Shown here: in pieces, positions 45,531 through 52,961 of the stretch
Numbering within the stretch: the stretch's first letter is position 1
Layout: each line of letters begins with the position of its first letter
NCBI GenBank assembly: GCA_035308365.1
Contig: DATGGU010000104.1
Location: forward strand, 1-64,000
Reading direction: 5' to 3'
Source: PALSA-505 sp035308365
Lineage (GTDB): Bacteria > Actinomycetota > Actinomycetes > Streptosporangiales > Streptosporangiaceae
DNA: 64,000 nt
Translations under genes and position numbers: made by a program
Notes under the pieces: generated by a model
What the model was told of the DNA's origin: nothing
What the model saw: the letters and a program-made list of their open reading frames with translations, nothing else
The model's database searches: none

Positions 45531-47006
45531 TCAGTTGCTGTGGCGGTCGAGGAACTCGTATACGTCGGCCTCGTCGACCCCGGGGAAGCTGCCGGCCGGC
45601 AGCGCGGACAGCACGTGTGAGTGCGCCCGCGCGGACGGCCAGGCCATACCCTCCCAGCGGGCGGCGAGGTCGGCGGGCGGGCGCTGGCAGCACTCGCCGT
45701 CCGGACAGGCCGACCGCTGCCGCGCCGTGCTCTCCCGGCCGCGGAACCAGCGGGAGTGCTCGTAGGGCACGCCGAGCGTGACCGCGAACCCGCGTTCCCT
45801 GCCGGGGTCCACGTGCGCGACACAGAAGTAGGTGCCCGACGGGGTGTCGGAGTACTGGTAGAGCGTCGAGAACCTGTCCTCGGCGGCGAACACCTGCCGG
45901 CCGGACCACAGCCGGCACATCCGCTGTCCCTCGATGGCGCCGGACGGGTCGGCCGGGAAGATCAGGCCGTCGTTCTCGTAGGCCTTGTAGATGACGCCGC
46001 TCTCGTCGTTCTTGACGAAGTGGCAGGGCACGCCGAGGTGGTGGGTGGCCAGGTTGGTGAACCGGTGCGCGGCCATCTCATAGGAGACCGAGAACACGTC
46101 CCGCAGGTCCTCCACGGACAGGTCCCTGGAGTCCCTGGCGGTGATGAGGAACGGCACGGCGGCCCGTTCGGGCACCAGCACGGCCGCGGCGAAGTAGTTG
46201 GCCTCCACCCGCTGGCGCAGGAAGTCGGCGAAGTCCTTCGGCTCGCTGTGGCCGAGCAGGTAGTGGCCGAGGGCCTGCAGCAGGACCGCGCGGGCCGTAT
46301 GCATGCCGACCGGCTCCTGCTTGACGTAGATCCGCCGGTTCCGCAGATCCGTCAGGGACCGCACCGACCTCGGCAGGTCCTGCACATACCGGACGGTGAA
46401 CCCGTGATGACTCACCACCGACAGCAACAGCCCCTGGGACAGCGCGCCGCCCGAGTACCCGGCCGCGGCGAGCGCGGCGGCCGCGGCCTGCTCGATCTCC
46501 TGGAAGTAGTTGCCGCGCTCGCGCATCATCTGCCGCAACTCGGCGTTGGCCGCCCGCGCTTCCTCCGGCGTCGCGGTCGGCTTCGACCGCTGCCTGCGCA
46601 GTTCGGAATACAGCGCGATCAGGTGTTCCAGCACGTCGCTGGGCACCCGGGTGGTGACCTTGAGGTGTGGCAGCCCCAGCGCGCGGTAGACGGGGTCGCG
46701 CTGCGCCTCCTCCACCGCGATCTCCAGTTGCGCCCGGCGGCTGGGCGGGTCCCGGCGCAGCAGTTCCTCCGAGCTCACCCCGAGCGCCTCGGCGAGCGCC
46801 TTGAGCTGTGACAGCCGGGGTTCCCGGCGCCCGTTCTCCAGCATCGACAGCGCCGAGGGAGCCCGGCCCACCTTGGCACCGAGCTCGGCCAGGGTGAGCC
46901 CGCGAGCCCGGCGCAGGTGCTTAAGCCGGCGGCCGAAGGTCAGGATGTCCTGCTGATCTGGTCGATCAGTGAAAGATGACGACTCTTCTCCATCGAACTC
47001 CGTCAT
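45531..47006 (-). CDS. ramB: RamB/ScfR-type short-chain fatty acyl regulator (XRE HTH)
   Basis: The product is 491 aa. An XRE helix-turn-helix covers about residues 22-80 (FGRRLKHLRRARGLTLAELG, APSALSMLENGRREPRLSQL). A central ImmA/IrrE-like segment follows (RAVLLQALGHYLLGHSEP). The C-terminal domain is typical of RamB/ScfR (MCRLWSGRQVFAAEDRFSTL, TYFCVAHVDP) and includes a cysteine cluster CPDGECCQRP. In Corynebacterium and Mycobacterium RamB controls isocitrate lyase and other acetate genes. Here it is divergent from aceA, which strongly supports that role. A small inverted repeat sits directly before its ATG. Confidence 0.9.
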   Translation of the reverse strand: MTEFDGEESSSFTDRPDQQDILTFGRRLKHLRRARGLTLAELGAKVGRAPSALSMLENGRREPRLSQLKALAEALGVSSEELLRRDPPSRRAQLEIAVEEAQRDPVYRALGLPHLKVTTRVPSDVLEHLIALYSELRRQRSKPTATPEEARAANAELRQMMRERGNYFQEIEQAAAAALAAAGYSGGALSQGLLLSVVSHHGFTVRYVQDLPRSVRSLTDLRNRRIYVKQEPVGMHTARAVLLQALGHYLLGHSEPKDFADFLRQRVEANYFAAAVLVPERAAVPFLITARDSRDLSVEDLRDVFSVSYEMAAHRFTNLATHHLGVPCHFVKNDESGVIYKAYENDGLIFPADPSGAIEGQRMCRLWSGRQVFAAEDRFSTLYQYSDTPSGTYFCVAHVDPGRERGFAVTLGVPYEHSRWFRGRESTARQRSACPDGECCQRPPADLAARWEGMAWPSARAHSHVLSALPAGSFPGVDEADVYEFLDRHSN

Positions 47007-47008
47007 AG

Positions 47009-47025
47009 CTTCAGTATATGTGAAG
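47009..47025. promoter_or_regulatory. Inverted repeat in the ramB-aceA intergenic region
   Basis: CTTCA, a 7-bp AT-rich spacer (GTATATG) and TGAAG form a short inverted repeat 2 bp upstream of the ramB start. The whole 121-bp intergenic region is AT-rich for this genome. It is a candidate site for RamB or the promoter. The corynebacterial RamB motif (AAAACTTTGCAAA type, from memory) is not matched. Confidence 0.45.
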
Positions 47026-47127
47026 ATTTAGCGATTTTCTCTACGTCAAACCTGGTTGGGATCCGGGACGGGCGTGCAGATTAGGAGGTACGACCCGGGG
47101 ACGACTTGGAAGGTGGTAGGACCGGTG

Positions 47128-48510
47128 ATGGATTGTCGCCTCGAGGGCAACGGGAACGCGCGGGCTGGGAACGGCGTTCCATGGGCCAATGGCCATCGTC
47201 CCTGCACGATCAGTGACAAGGCCGCGCGGCTCCGGCTGCAGTGGCAGGAGGACCCGCGCTGGGCGAATGTCGAACGCAGTTACACCGCCGAGGACGTGGT
47301 GCGGCTGCGCGGTTCGGTGCAGGAGGAGCATACGCTGGCCAGGCTGGGTGCGGACCGGCTCTGGAAGCTGCTGCACTCCGATGGCTACGTGGCCGCGCTC
47401 GGCGCGCTCACCGGCAACCAGGCCGTCCAGCAGGTCCGCGCCGGGCTGCAGGCGATCTACCTGTCCGGCTGGCAGGTGGCCGCGGACGCGAACCTGGCTG
47501 GCCAGACCTACCCGGATCAGAGCCTGTACCCGGCCAACTCGGTGCCGCAGGTGGTCAGGCGGATAAACAACGCGCTGCTGCGCGCCGACCAGATTGCCTG
47601 GGCGGAGGCGGCCGAGTCCGGCAAGACCCCCAGCACGCAGTGGCTGGCCCCGATCGTGGCCGACGCGGAGGCCGGGTTCGGCGGCGTGCTCAACGCCTTT
47701 GAGCTGATGAAGGCCATGATCGCGGCGGGTGCGGCCGGCGTGCACTGGGAAGACCAGCTCGCGTCGGAGAAGAAGTGCGGCCACCTCGGCGGGAAGGTTC
47801 TCATCCCGACCGGCCAGCACATCCGCACGCTGAACGCGGCCCGGCTGGCCGCCGACGTTTGCCGGGTGCCCACGCTGATCGTGGCCCGTACCGACGCGGA
47901 CGCGGCCACCCTGATCACCAGCGACATCGACGAGCGGGACCAGGCCTTCGTGACCGGTGACCGCACCGCCGAAGGCTTCTACCGGGTCCGCAACGGCATC
48001 GAGCCGTGCATAGCCCGTGGCCTCGCCTATGCCCCGTACAGCGACTTGCTGTGGATGGAGACCTCCACACCGGACCTGGAGGTCGCTCGCAGGTTCGCTG
48101 AGGCGATCAAGGATGTCTACCCGGACCAGTTGCTCGCCTACAACTGCTCGCCGTCGTTCAACTGGCGCCAGCACCTCGACGAGGGCACGATCGCCAAGTT
48201 CCAGCGCGAGCTCGGCGAGATGGGTTACAAGTTCCAGTTCATCACGCTGGCCGGGTTCCACGCGCTGAACTACTCGATGTTCGACCTGGCCCGTGGCTAC
48301 GCCGAGGAAGGCATGCCTGCCTACGTCCGGCTGCAGCAGGCCGAGTTCGGCGCCGAGTCAGCCGGCTACACAGCGACCAGGCACCAGCGCGAGGTCGGCA
48401 CCGGCTACTTCGACATGGTCGCCTCGGCCATCACGCCGAAGTCCTCGACCGTCGCGCTGGAAGGCTCGACCGAAGCCGCTCAGTTCGCCGGGGCCGCACT
48501 GACCCATTGA
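47128..48510 (+). CDS. aceA: Isocitrate lyase
   Basis: The product is 460 aa. The active-site loop KKCGHLGGKVLIPT is intact near residue 217. Substrate-binding segments PIVADAEAGFGGVLNAFELM and LAYNCSPSFNWRQHLD are present. The enzyme splits isocitrate to glyoxylate and succinate, the entry to the glyoxylate shunt used on acetate and fatty acids. The N-terminus is ~30 residues longer than in the Escherichia coli enzyme. The ATG at 47128 follows AGGA by 6-7 nt; an in-frame upstream extension from 47056 is less likely. Malate synthase is not in the window. Its divergent neighbour RamB is the expected regulator. Confidence 0.95.
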   Translation: MDCRLEGNGNARAGNGVPWANGHRPCTISDKAARLRLQWQEDPRWANVERSYTAEDVVRLRGSVQEEHTLARLGADRLWKLLHSDGYVAALGALTGNQAVQQVRAGLQAIYLSGWQVAADANLAGQTYPDQSLYPANSVPQVVRRINNALLRADQIAWAEAAESGKTPSTQWLAPIVADAEAGFGGVLNAFELMKAMIAAGAAGVHWEDQLASEKKCGHLGGKVLIPTGQHIRTLNAARLAADVCRVPTLIVARTDADAATLITSDIDERDQAFVTGDRTAEGFYRVRNGIEPCIARGLAYAPYSDLLWMETSTPDLEVARRFAEAIKDVYPDQLLAYNCSPSFNWRQHLDEGTIAKFQRELGEMGYKFQFITLAGFHALNYSMFDLARGYAEEGMPAYVRLQQAEFGAESAGYTATRHQREVGTGYFDMVASAITPKSSTVALEGSTEAAQFAGAALTH

Positions 48511-48536
48511 CCTTTTCCGTGTCCCGGCAGAACGCG

Positions 48537-48566
48537 CCGGCCACCGGTTGACCGCCCGGTGGCCGG
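48537..48566. terminator. Bidirectional terminator after aceA
   Basis: Perfect 11-bp arms CCGGCCACCGG and CCGGTGGCCGG enclose an 8-nt loop, 26 nt after the aceA stop and before the stop of the convergent MFS-MarR gene. Confidence 0.82.
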
Positions 48567-48624
48567 TGCGTTCATGACCGTGCTTATTCGAAGTTCCGTC
48601 AAGAGACCCACTGCGGCCGCGGCT

Positions 48625-50601
48625 TCACTGGGGGTGGAGCCTGCGCTGTTTGTTCTCGTCGGCCAGCGCGTCCACGGCGCCGGCCAGTTCGCGCAGCGCG
48701 GGCAGGGCCGCCCGCAGCGCCCGGCCGCTGGCCGCGGGCAGCGAGCCGAGCGCCGCATGCAGCAGATCCTCGTTCAATGACTTCCAGGACTCGACCGCGA
48801 CGCTCCCGGCCGGGGTCAGCCGAAGCGAGGCCGTCCTCCGGTCGTCGTCGCCCGCATCCCTGGTGACCAGGCCCACCGCCCGCAGCCCGTTGACCAGCGT
48901 GGCCACCGAACTTGGTGCCAGCCTGAGCAGCCTGGCCAGCTGGCCGGGCCTGGCCCGGTCATGCTCGGCCAGGCAGGACAGCAGCTCGAGCTGGGCGACC
49001 GAGAGCGTGGGCGCCGGATCCGCGGCGCGCGCCGCACGGCGCATCGCCCGGCGCAGCCTGGACACCACATCGGCGAGCTCACCGCCGGCCGGATCGCGAT
49101 CCCTGACGTCAGCCGAATGCACCTGGCCCTTCCCCTTCCTGCGCCCGCCACCCGGGCCATCCGCGACCACACTACGGTGCTTTACTGGCCGGAATTCCAC
49201 CCTACGGCTGGCCAGCGCGGTCAGCGCGGCGGCCGTGGCGGCGACAGCGAGCATAGCGAGCGCAGGCCGCGGATCCAGCCCGCCGGGGCCCGTCGCGGAA
49301 CCGGCCAGGTGCAGGGCCAGCGTAACGACGCAGACGCCCAGGGCCGTCCCGATCCCCCTGGCGAGGTTCACCAGCCCGCCGAGGACGCCCGCCGACGCAC
49401 CGGCTGACGCGCTCATGATGGCCGTGTTGTTAGCCGGGATGAACACGCCAAGGCCGAGGCCGGCCAGCAAGAGCGTCCAGGCCAGGCCCACCGGGGACCC
49501 CGGCACGAAGATCAGCATGACCATCGCGGCCGCACAGCCCAGCCCGCCGGCGGCCCCCCGCTGCCGGTTTCCCCAGGACTGCGGCAGCACCGCCTCGGCA
49601 CCGAGCGCGGCTAGGCCGAAGCCCACCGGCAACGCCGACAGGACCAGCCCGGCGTGCAGCACGCCGCCGGGACCGCCGGTGTCAAGCATCTGCGGGATGA
49701 GCACCAGCGGGCCGAACAGCGTCAGGTACCCGGCGAGCGCGCCGGCCAGGCCGAAGCCCAGCCGCACGTTGCGCAGCAACGGCGGGGGTATCAGCGGGCA
49801 GCGGGCGGTGCGCTGCCTGAGGCCGAAGCCAGTCAGGCAGCCGACCGCAACGGCGCCGAGCGCGGCCACCGCCCAGCCGGGAATGCTCAGCCCGGAAGCG
49901 GCCGACACGGCCAGCAGCAGCGCGCTGGCCGCCGTGGCGAGCAGGGCGCTGCCGAGCCAGTCGAAAGAGCCTGGCTTGCTGAACTGCCTGGTGCGCGGCA
50001 GCAGGTACCGCGCTGCGACGATGGCCGCGACCCCGGCCGGCACATTGACCAGGTACACGTACCGCCAGCCGGCGCTCGCCGTGAGCAGCCCGCCCAGCGC
50101 AGGCCCGAGCGCGAGGCCGATGGCCTGCGCAGCGGCCTGCACCCCGAGCGCCAGCCTGGTGGCGCCGCGTGGCGCGCTGGTCGCTACCAGGGCGACACTG
50201 TTCGACTGCAGCATCGCTGCTCCGGCCGCCTGCACCAGCCGGAACGCGATCAGCATGCCAAGTGAAGGAGCCAGTCCGCAGGCCACCGACGCGGCCGTGA
50301 AGATCACGAGTCCGTAGCCGTAGATGAGCTTGCGGCCCAGCGCGTCGGACAGCCTGCCGACCGGGGTCAGCAGTGCCACCAGGACCAGCAGGTAAGCCAG
50401 GGAGACCCATTGCACGACGGCGAGCGGCGCGCCGAACTGCCGCTCCATTGGCCGGAAGGTGAGGGTGACGATGCTCGCGTCCAGTTGCCCCATGAACGCG
50501 CCGAAACAGACGACACTCACCGCCAGCCACGGCGCCCGGCGGGACCGCTTGATTGCCACCGGCCTGGCCAACTCGGTCAGGATGCTTCTGTTACCGAACA
50601 T
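48625..50601 (-). CDS. MFS transporter fused to a C-terminal MarR-family DNA-binding domain
   Basis: The product is 658 aa. Residues ~25-470 form an MFS transporter of the DHA2 type with about 14 helices (AFMGQLDASIVTLTFRPMER, GRLSDALGRKLIYGYGL, VQAAAQAIGLALGPALGGLL). A basic linker (GGGRRKGKGQ) leads to a MarR domain at ~500-650 (LSVAQLELLSCLAEHDR, GQLARLLRLAPSSVATLVNG, VTRDAGDDDRRTASLRLTPA). Transporters and MarR regulators are usually separate neighbouring genes. The frame has no break between the two parts. A GTG at 49122 with GGAAGG upstream could also start a free 165-aa MarR protein in the same frame. A palindrome overlaps the start codon and may be the autoregulatory site. The physiological substrate is unknown. 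Confidence 0.88.
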   Translation of the reverse strand: MFGNRSILTELARPVAIKRSRRAPWLAVSVVCFGAFMGQLDASIVTLTFRPMERQFGAPLAVVQWVSLAYLLVLVALLTPVGRLSDALGRKLIYGYGLVIFTAASVACGLAPSLGMLIAFRLVQAAGAAMLQSNSVALVATSAPRGATRLALGVQAAAQAIGLALGPALGGLLTASAGWRYVYLVNVPAGVAAIVAARYLLPRTRQFSKPGSFDWLGSALLATAASALLLAVSAASGLSIPGWAVAALGAVAVGCLTGFGLRQRTARCPLIPPPLLRNVRLGFGLAGALAGYLTLFGPLVLIPQMLDTGGPGGVLHAGLVLSALPVGFGLAALGAEAVLPQSWGNRQRGAAGGLGCAAAMVMLIFVPGSPVGLAWTLLLAGLGLGVFIPANNTAIMSASAGASAGVLGGLVNLARGIGTALGVCVVTLALHLAGSATGPGGLDPRPALAMLAVAATAAALTALASRRVEFRPVKHRSVVADGPGGGRRKGKGQVHSADVRDRDPAGGELADVVSRLRRAMRRAARAADPAPTLSVAQLELLSCLAEHDRARPGQLARLLRLAPSSVATLVNGLRAVGLVTRDAGDDDRRTASLRLTPAGSVAVESWKSLNEDLLHAALGSLPAASGRALRAALPALRELAGAVDALADENKQRRLHPQ

Positions 50602-50609
50602 AATATGTT
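50597..50609. promoter_or_regulatory. AT-rich palindrome over the start of the MFS-MarR gene
   Basis: AACATA, a central A, and TATGTT form a perfect 6+1+6 palindrome that includes the ATG start codon. MarR proteins bind such AT-rich palindromes near their own promoters, so this is a candidate autoregulatory operator (inference). Confidence 0.55.
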
Positions 50610-50926
50610 TAGTTTACAGAAGGATTTGGAGTGGATCGGGCCGGGGCTGCCCCGCTCGTTCCGCAATACCGGCGTGGATGCGGGACCACGGTGGCCGAGA
50701 CGGCGAGGACGCCAGCGGCGCGGCCCCGGGACAGCGCCGCCATTGCACTCTAGACTTCGTCTCCATCACCTCAGAGCCTCGGCCGCTGCCGCGCGACCCC
50801 CGCGTGCCAGGCAGAGCCGCCGGCAGAACTGTGGGACATGCCGGGCGCGGTGCTGGCCAGACCTGCCTGAACACGTAAGACTCGTTCGGGAGGCTGAAGC
50901 GCGCCCCCCGCGCGGAAGGGACGCCA
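50602..50926. other. 325-bp intergenic region before sepH
   Basis: The left end holds the MFS-MarR promoter area. Near 50744 the plus strand has TTGCACTC and TAGACT at a close spacing that may be part of the sepH promoter, but neither element is certain. The leader just before sepH (50890-50926) is purine-rich with GGAAGGGACG upstream of the ATG. No coding frame is supported. Confidence 0.5.
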
Positions 50927-51946
50927 ATGCACGAACTGCGCCTCGTCGCGGTCAGCGAGGATGGCAGCTACGCCGTCCTCGAGGTGCCAGGACGGGGTGG
51001 CCGTTACTCGCTGCAGATCGACGACCGGCTCAGGGCGGTGGCGCGCGGACAGTTCTCCCGGCTCGCCCAGTACGAGATCGAGGTGGAGAATCCCTTGCGA
51101 CCCAAGGAGATCCAGGAACGAATCCGTGCCGGAGAGACCGCGGACGGGATCGCCGACGCCGCCGGTGTCCCGGTCGAGCGGATCCGCTGGTTCGAGGGCC
51201 CGGTGCTGGCCGAGCGGGCTTACCGGGCGCAGGAAGCTCAGTCCGCCATGGTGCGGCGGCCCGGCGACTCGGGGCCAGGCCCCCGGCTCGGCGAGGTCGT
51301 CACCCAGCGGCTGACCGCGCTCGGCAGCAACGCAGAGGATGCGACCTGGGATTCCACCAAGCGCAGCGACGGAAGCTGGCAGGTCCAGCTCGTGTTCGCC
51401 GCCGGTGGCAGGTCGCGGACCGCCGCATGGGTCTACGACCCGAGACGCAGGCACGCCACGCCGGCCGACGACGAAGCGGCGAGACTGTCCCTTCCCGAGG
51501 CTGACCTGCCGCCGCTCCCCGCCCCCAGCGGCGCGGTGCGCGGCGAGGCCACGGTGACCCAGTTGCAGCCGCGGATCGCACCCAGCGGGCCGCCCACCAG
51601 GCCGGTCCGGCGCCAGGCGCCGGAGAGCCCGGCGGCGCTGCGACAGGACGAGACGCCGGTACGGCGTTCACCGGAGGGAACGCCCAGGCGGCCGGAGCGG
51701 GGCGCCCCGCCGCAACCCGTGGAGCGGCCCGAACGCACGCCCGCGGCGCGGCAGGCACCGGAGCCTGAGGTGGCGGTGGAGGCTGAGCAGCAGGCGGCGG
51801 CCGATCACCAGCCAGAGGCGGCGCCGCAGGAAGAGCGTGCCCCGGCGGCGCAGAGCGGCCGGCGGGCGGCCGGCGGACGTGGCAGGCGCTCGTCCGTCCC
51901 GTCCTGGGACGAGATCATGTTCGGCAGCTCCAGGCCGCGCGAGTAG
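50927..51946 (+). CDS. sepH: Septation protein SepH (DUF3071)
   Basis: The product is 339 aa. The N-terminal DUF3071 domain starts HELRLVAVSEDGSYAVLEVP and includes a helix-turn-helix (NPLRPKEIQERIRAGETADG, IADAAGVPVERIRWFEGPVL). A Pro/Glu/Arg-rich disordered middle follows. The short conserved C-terminal tail is SVPSWDEIMFGS. In Streptomyces and Mycobacterium SepH binds FtsZ and helps assemble the Z-ring in cell division. The ATG has GGAAGGG ~7 nt upstream. Immediately after the stop lies the fourth copy of the two-hairpin element found after garA. Confidence 0.94.
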   Translation: MHELRLVAVSEDGSYAVLEVPGRGGRYSLQIDDRLRAVARGQFSRLAQYEIEVENPLRPKEIQERIRAGETADGIADAAGVPVERIRWFEGPVLAERAYRAQEAQSAMVRRPGDSGPGPRLGEVVTQRLTALGSNAEDATWDSTKRSDGSWQVQLVFAAGGRSRTAAWVYDPRRRHATPADDEAARLSLPEADLPPLPAPSGAVRGEATVTQLQPRIAPSGPPTRPVRRQAPESPAALRQDETPVRRSPEGTPRRPERGAPPQPVERPERTPAARQAPEPEVAVEAEQQAAADHQPEAAPQEERAPAAQSGRRAAGGRGRRSSVPSWDEIMFGSSRPRE

Positions 51947-51965
51947 TGGAGGTGGCGGCGGCCAA

Positions 51966-52110
51966 CCCTGCTCGCTGTCCTTCGGACAGCTTCGCCGAGG
52001 CCCGCAGTGTTTGCCCGGGGGGCCGAGCCCCCCGGACCCCCACGAACGGGGCTGGGGTTTGCTATTTACGGTGGGACGGCCCCCCGGGACCCCACGAGCG
52101 GCGGCGGCAT
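51966..52110 (+). repeat. Fourth copy of the two-hairpin 3' element (after sepH)
   Basis: Reading the plus strand, hairpin 1 has arms GCTGTCC (51974-51980) and GGACAGC (51984-51990) around a TTC loop. Hairpin 2 has arms CCGGGGGGC and GCCCCCCGG around a 3-nt CGA loop at about 52015-52035, followed by GGACCCCCACGAACGGGGC. This is the reverse complement of the garA-side copies over ~90 bp. Its orientation relative to sepH equals that of the other copies to garA. A partial degenerate repeat of hairpin 2 follows near 52080-52100. Confidence 0.88.
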
Positions 52111-52183
52111 AGGATCCCTGTGCGTTGCGTGGTGGTTGCTGTGGGGTGGGACTGTGGGTGGCTGGGCTGGGCGGCGCGAAAGG

Positions 52184-52759
52184 ATGCGGCGACGCATGTA
52201 CTGGCTTGGTGGCGGCCGCTGGCTGCGGAGCTGGCGGACGCTGGCCCTGACAGGGGGCCTGCTGGCCGTTGTGCTGGCTGGATGCGGGCTGGTGGGGAGC
52301 GCGACCACATTTCAGGCTGATGACATCACCGTGACAAGCCCGGTGTTCATCAAGGGAGTAATTCCGGCCCGCTACACCTGTCACGGAGCCGGCCAGAGCC
52401 CGGCTCTTCACTGGTCAGGCGCGCCAACCAGCACAAAATCGCTGGCTCTTGTCGTTGATGACGCTGACGCACCGATCACGCCGTATGTCTACTGGATCGT
52501 GTTCGACATCGACCCTACAACGACGGACATTCAGCAGGGCCAGTTGCCAACGGGAGCCCGCCAGGCCGAGAACAGTGCAGGTCACGCTCGGTATGACCCG
52601 CCATGTCCGCGGAATCAGGATCACTCTTACAGGTTCACCGTTTATGCGCTTGACTCAACGCTTTCGCTGCCGAACGGGACAAGTATGAAGTCCGCTTGGC
52701 TGGCAATCGCCCGGGCCGCTACTGCCCGTGGCAGGCTCCAAGTTAATGCCGAATCGTAA
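52184..52759 (+). CDS. PEBP (YbhB/YbcL) family lipoprotein
   Basis: The product is 191 aa. A positively charged start, a hydrophobic segment and the lipobox LLAVVLAGCG mark it as an exported lipoprotein. The PEBP domain follows: ITVTSPVFIKGVIPARYTCH near residue 45, LALVVDDADAPITPYVYWIV near 90, and the family end segment ARYDPPCPRNQDHSYRFTVYALD. YbhB/YbcL proteins are phosphatidylethanolamine-binding-protein relatives of unclear role. The usual histidine in the WVHW motif is a Tyr here. The start could be ATG 52184 or ATG 52196; AAGGA favours 52196. The gene comes after the hairpin element that follows sepH. Confidence 0.82.
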   Translation: MRRRMYWLGGGRWLRSWRTLALTGGLLAVVLAGCGLVGSATTFQADDITVTSPVFIKGVIPARYTCHGAGQSPALHWSGAPTSTKSLALVVDDADAPITPYVYWIVFDIDPTTTDIQQGQLPTGARQAENSAGHARYDPPCPRNQDHSYRFTVYALDSTLSLPNGTSMKSAWLAIARAATARGRLQVNAES

Positions 52760-52961
52760 TCAGCCAACTCCGTAGAGTAAACAGATCTAGTAAATTTTCT
52801 GTAATCTCAAGACAAACGTCAGACGGTTACGTCAGACTCACGGTTCAGGCGACCAGCCTTGGATGTATCCAGGGTGCTGGCGAACAGGGGAAGGCCCGCG
52901 TCAATGGCCGCGTGTGCCTCGCTGGCGCCAACCAAACGGCCATGGCCTGTTGGGTGGTGGA

